Part shown: positions 40,317 to 42,097 of the stretch, piece by piece
How the letters are laid out: each line of letters begins with the position of its first letter
Position numbering within the stretch: position 1 is the first letter of the stretch
NCBI RefSeq assembly: GCF_036880405.1
Contig: NZ_JBAJJM010000009.1
Span: 1-42,097, forward strand
Origin: Mannheimia indoligenes
Lineage (GTDB): Bacteria > Pseudomonadota > Gammaproteobacteria > Enterobacterales > Pasteurellaceae
Reading direction: 5' to 3'
DNA length: 42,097 bases
Program-made: the position numbers and the translations under genes
Notes under the pieces: model-generated
Databases searched by the model: none
Told to the model about the DNA's origin: nothing
Seen by the model: the letters and a program-made list of their open reading frames with translations, nothing else

Positions 40317-41621
40317 ATGTCTATTTTTAACCAATTAAAACAAGAGCTTATAAAAATTTATTCAAAAGTAGAAAAAGGAGAAGGCTTAATCAGCATTCAA
40401 GCCTCCGTACCACTATTTGAAGAAAATTTACCGCTACTTGGTTGGTTAAAAGCACAAAATCAGCACTACCCACACTTTTTTCTACAATATCGTGATAAAG
40501 ATGAGACAATTGCAACTATGGGAGCAATTCGTCAATTTCATACCCTTGAAACCGCACAAGCCTTTATTCAACAACACAATTTGCCTCTAATCGGTGGATT
40601 ACAATTTGAAGGTTACACTCAGTTTATTTTGCCTCAATTCACATTGGTAAAAAATCAGCAAAATTTGACCGCTTGTTTCTATTTCGATAGCGATAATATG
40701 GAGCAACAAGCGGTTGTTTTTGCACAATTTCTTGCAAATTTTGAGCATATTGAAAAATTGAGCTTGCCCGATAATCCGTTGCAATCCGTTGCAGCAGCCA
40801 GCAGTTTTGAGCAATGGGAAAGCAATATCAACAAAGCGATTTGTGCTATTGGACAAGGCGAATTTCAAAAAGTGGTATTGGCAAACGCCATCCGTCTGCA
40901 TTTTGAAAACCCGATTTGCAGCTATGATCTGATTGCACAAAGTCGCCAAATCAATCAAGGTTGCTACCATTTCCTCTGGGCTGAAAGTGCAGAGGTTGCA
41001 TTCATTGGTTCAACCCCGGAGCGTTTATATCAACGCAAAGACAAGCAATTTTTTACTGAAGCTCTCGCCGGCACAGCAGCAGTTACACCAAGTGAAACCC
41101 AAACAGAACTGAATGCACAATGGCTATTAAGCGATCCGAAAAATATCCACGAAAATCAATTAGTTGTTGATGATATTGAGAGCAATCTTGCCGATTGTGT
41201 TACTGAATTTAAAGTATCTGAAGCGAAAATCAAACGGTTGCACAATGTCCAGCACTTACGCCGCCAAATTCAAGCTACGCTAAAACAAGGTGTTTTTGAT
41301 AGCGATTGTTTAAGTCGTATTCACCCCACTGCCGCTGTGGCAGGGCTTCCTCGCCCAAAAGCAAAACAATTTATCACTGAAAACGAACCCTTTACTCGCC
41401 ATTGGTACGCAGGCACTTTGGGGGTAATGAGTAATGATGAAGCCGAATTTTGCGTAACACTCCGTTCTGCCTTAATTTCACAAAATTCAATTACGCTTTA
41501 TGCAGGGGCTGGCATTGTAGAGGCATCCGATCCACAATCGGAATGGCAGGAAATTAAACGTAAATCACAAGGTATCGCTAAATTATTGAATATTGATTTA
41601 GTAACAAAAGGGGATCTGTAA
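40317..41621 (+). CDS. menF: Isochorismate synthase MenF
   Basis: This 434-residue chorismate-binding enzyme isomerises chorismate to isochorismate for menaquinone synthesis. It has FQKVVLANAIRL, whose Lys is the probable general base (Lys190 in E. coli MenF), and EALAGTAAVTPS with the Glu. The C-terminal HPTAAVAGLPRPKA and WYAGTLGVMSND are family hallmarks. I chose the ATG at 40317 over an in-frame TTG two codons earlier. Two uptake cores in opposite orientation lie inside the gene, 40667-40676 and 40706-40714. Menaquinone would be the donor for the DmsABC reductase in this window. menD does not follow, as the next gene is a lipoprotein. Confidence 0.94.
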   Translation: MSIFNQLKQELIKIYSKVEKGEGLISIQASVPLFEENLPLLGWLKAQNQHYPHFFLQYRDKDETIATMGAIRQFHTLETAQAFIQQHNLPLIGGLQFEGYTQFILPQFTLVKNQQNLTACFYFDSDNMEQQAVVFAQFLANFEHIEKLSLPDNPLQSVAAASSFEQWESNINKAICAIGQGEFQKVVLANAIRLHFENPICSYDLIAQSRQINQGCYHFLWAESAEVAFIGSTPERLYQRKDKQFFTEALAGTAAVTPSETQTELNAQWLLSDPKNIHENQLVVDDIESNLADCVTEFKVSEAKIKRLHNVQHLRRQIQATLKQGVFDSDCLSRIHPTAAVAGLPRPKAKQFITENEPFTRHWYAGTLGVMSNDEAEFCVTLRSALISQNSITLYAGAGIVEASDPQSEWQEIKRKSQGIAKLLNIDLVTKGDL

Positions 41622-41850
41622 GGCAGACTTTCAGAACTTAAGCTCTTAATTATTTATTTCTCTATTTTCATTTCCATCTTCCTAAAAAAATACATTATCG
41701 CTACAAAATTAGTAGTGGATATTCCCATAATTAAAAAATTTTCATTAGGGAAACGTTTACGTAAGACTCCTCAGACCACTCATTCTTATTTTATATAAAA
41801 AATGTGATAGACTCCTCGCAGTTTCGTTTTTATATTTAAGGAATAACTGA
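41622..41850. other. Intergenic region, menF to repeat lipoprotein
   Basis: This 229-bp AT-rich region holds AGGGAAACGTTTACGT at 41747-41762, which matches 13 of 16 positions of the PurR consensus and shares ACGTAAACG with the site before deoC-deoD. TTTAAGGAA is the ribosome-binding site of the lipoprotein gene. No coding sequence is supported. Confidence 0.35.
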
Positions 41851-42097
41851 ATGAAATTCAATAAAAAATTAATTTTAACATTTGCTGCAACCTTAGTTTT
41901 AAGTGCTTGCGGAGGGAGCGGTAGCGGAGGTTCGTCTTCAACACCGAGCCAGTCCAAACCAGTACTAGAAACACAAAATAGCACTCAGGGACAAAATGTT
42001 CCTCAGACACAAAATGCTGCTCAGGCACAAAATGCTCCTCAGGCACAAAATGCTCCTCAGGCACAAAATGCTCCTCAGGCACAAAATGCTCCTCAGG
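41851..42097 (+). CDS. Lipoprotein with hexapeptide tandem repeats (partial)
   Basis: This gene runs off the window; 82 residues are visible. MKFNKKLILTFAATLVLSAC is a lipoprotein signal with Cys20. A flexible Gly/Ser-rich stretch follows (GGSGSGGSSSTPS), then QAQNAP repeats encoded by 18-bp units. The glycine-rich anchor is like that of surface-exposed, possibly Slam-dependent lipoproteins. The repeats may form a stalk whose length differs between strains. The functional domain is outside the window, so its role is unknown. The start follows TTTAAGGAA at good spacing. Frames on the opposite strand across the repeat are only its mirror. Confidence 0.85.
   Translation, partial: MKFNKKLILTFAATLVLSACGGSGSGGSSSTPSQSKPVLETQNSTQGQNVPQTQNAAQAQNAPQAQNAPQAQNAPQAQNAPQ
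41983..42097 (+). repeat. 18-bp tandem repeat in lipoprotein gene
   Basis: The array has six full 18-bp units plus seven bases at the edge, and the true end lies outside. The first three units differ at a few bases; the units at 42037-42090 are identical (CCTCAGGCACAAAATGCT). Because 18 is a multiple of three, changes in copy number would lengthen or shorten the protein without shifting frame. Confidence 0.92.

Noticed and set aside
41757..42082. Minus-strand frames with repeated peptide units over the right edge
   Set aside because: They are the complement of the 18-bp repeat in a clear plus-strand lipoprotein gene and have no ribosome-binding site or family resemblance.
41983..42097. CRISPR-like array at the right edge
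   Set aside because: The units are contiguous, 18 bp, in frame and without spacers. This is a protein-coding tandem repeat.

Overview
The window looks like a chromosomal segment from a Pasteurellaceae bacterium of the Actinobacillus pleuropneumoniae / Mannheimia type. The main evidence is the DNA-uptake core ACAAGCGGT (or its complement ACCGCTTGT), seen roughly twenty times in both orientations. It is often followed by a TCAAATTTTGCAAA-like tail, which is the 'Apl' form of the uptake signal sequence rather than the Haemophilus influenzae AAGTGCGGT form. The DNA is AT-rich, and the Rho, DmsABC, PriA, AlaA, RarD and Slam proteins all fit this family. I saw no tRNA, rRNA, CRISPR array, phage or intact insertion sequence.

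Layout from left to right. (1) 1-4970 is a complete 2-deoxyribose catabolic cluster. deoC and a deoR-type repressor run leftward and deoK-deoP-deoX run rightward, from a shared promoter region with one well-formed CRP site. (2) 5166-6428 is rho. (3) 6479-10950 is an anaerobic DMSO reductase operon, dmsABC-napF, behind a perfect FNR palindrome. (4) 11179-14230 is an arginine operon, argC-argB-argD, behind two ArgR boxes. (5) 14400-18375 is a redox and electrophile-stress group: ohr, a nitroreductase, an old yellow enzyme and a glutathione S-transferase, with a divergent AraC-type regulator. (6) 18446-21377 is nucleoside salvage: nupC, a second and different deoC, and deoD. (7) 21568-22074 is msrA. 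(8) 22107-24573 is a surface-lipoprotein module: a TbpB-barrel-like lipoprotein, a Slam-family outer-membrane translocator, and a divergent XRE regulator. (9) 24581-34575 is a ten-gene sialylated-glycan operon: neuD-neuB-neuA-neuC, wzx-like flippase, GT52 sialyltransferase, GT25 transferase, wzy-like polymerase and two GT2 transferases. (10) 34718-41621 holds housekeeping genes: an ElyC/YdcF-like protein, priA, rarD, alaA and menF. (11) 41851 to the window end is the start of a lipoprotein gene with an 18-bp in-frame tandem repeat.

How the parts work together. Two routes feed deoxyribose carbon to glyceraldehyde-3-phosphate and acetaldehyde. One takes free deoxyribose (DeoP, DeoK, DeoC). The other takes nucleosides (NupC, DeoD and other phosphorylases, the second DeoC). 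The neu genes make and activate sialic acid, which the GT52 enzyme places on an oligosaccharide unit that the flippase and polymerase then handle. The Slam and lipoprotein pair, together with the repeat lipoprotein at the right end, add further surface-exposed molecules, so the right half has a strong host-interface character. The Slam/lipoprotein/XRE module is my best candidate for an under-described system.
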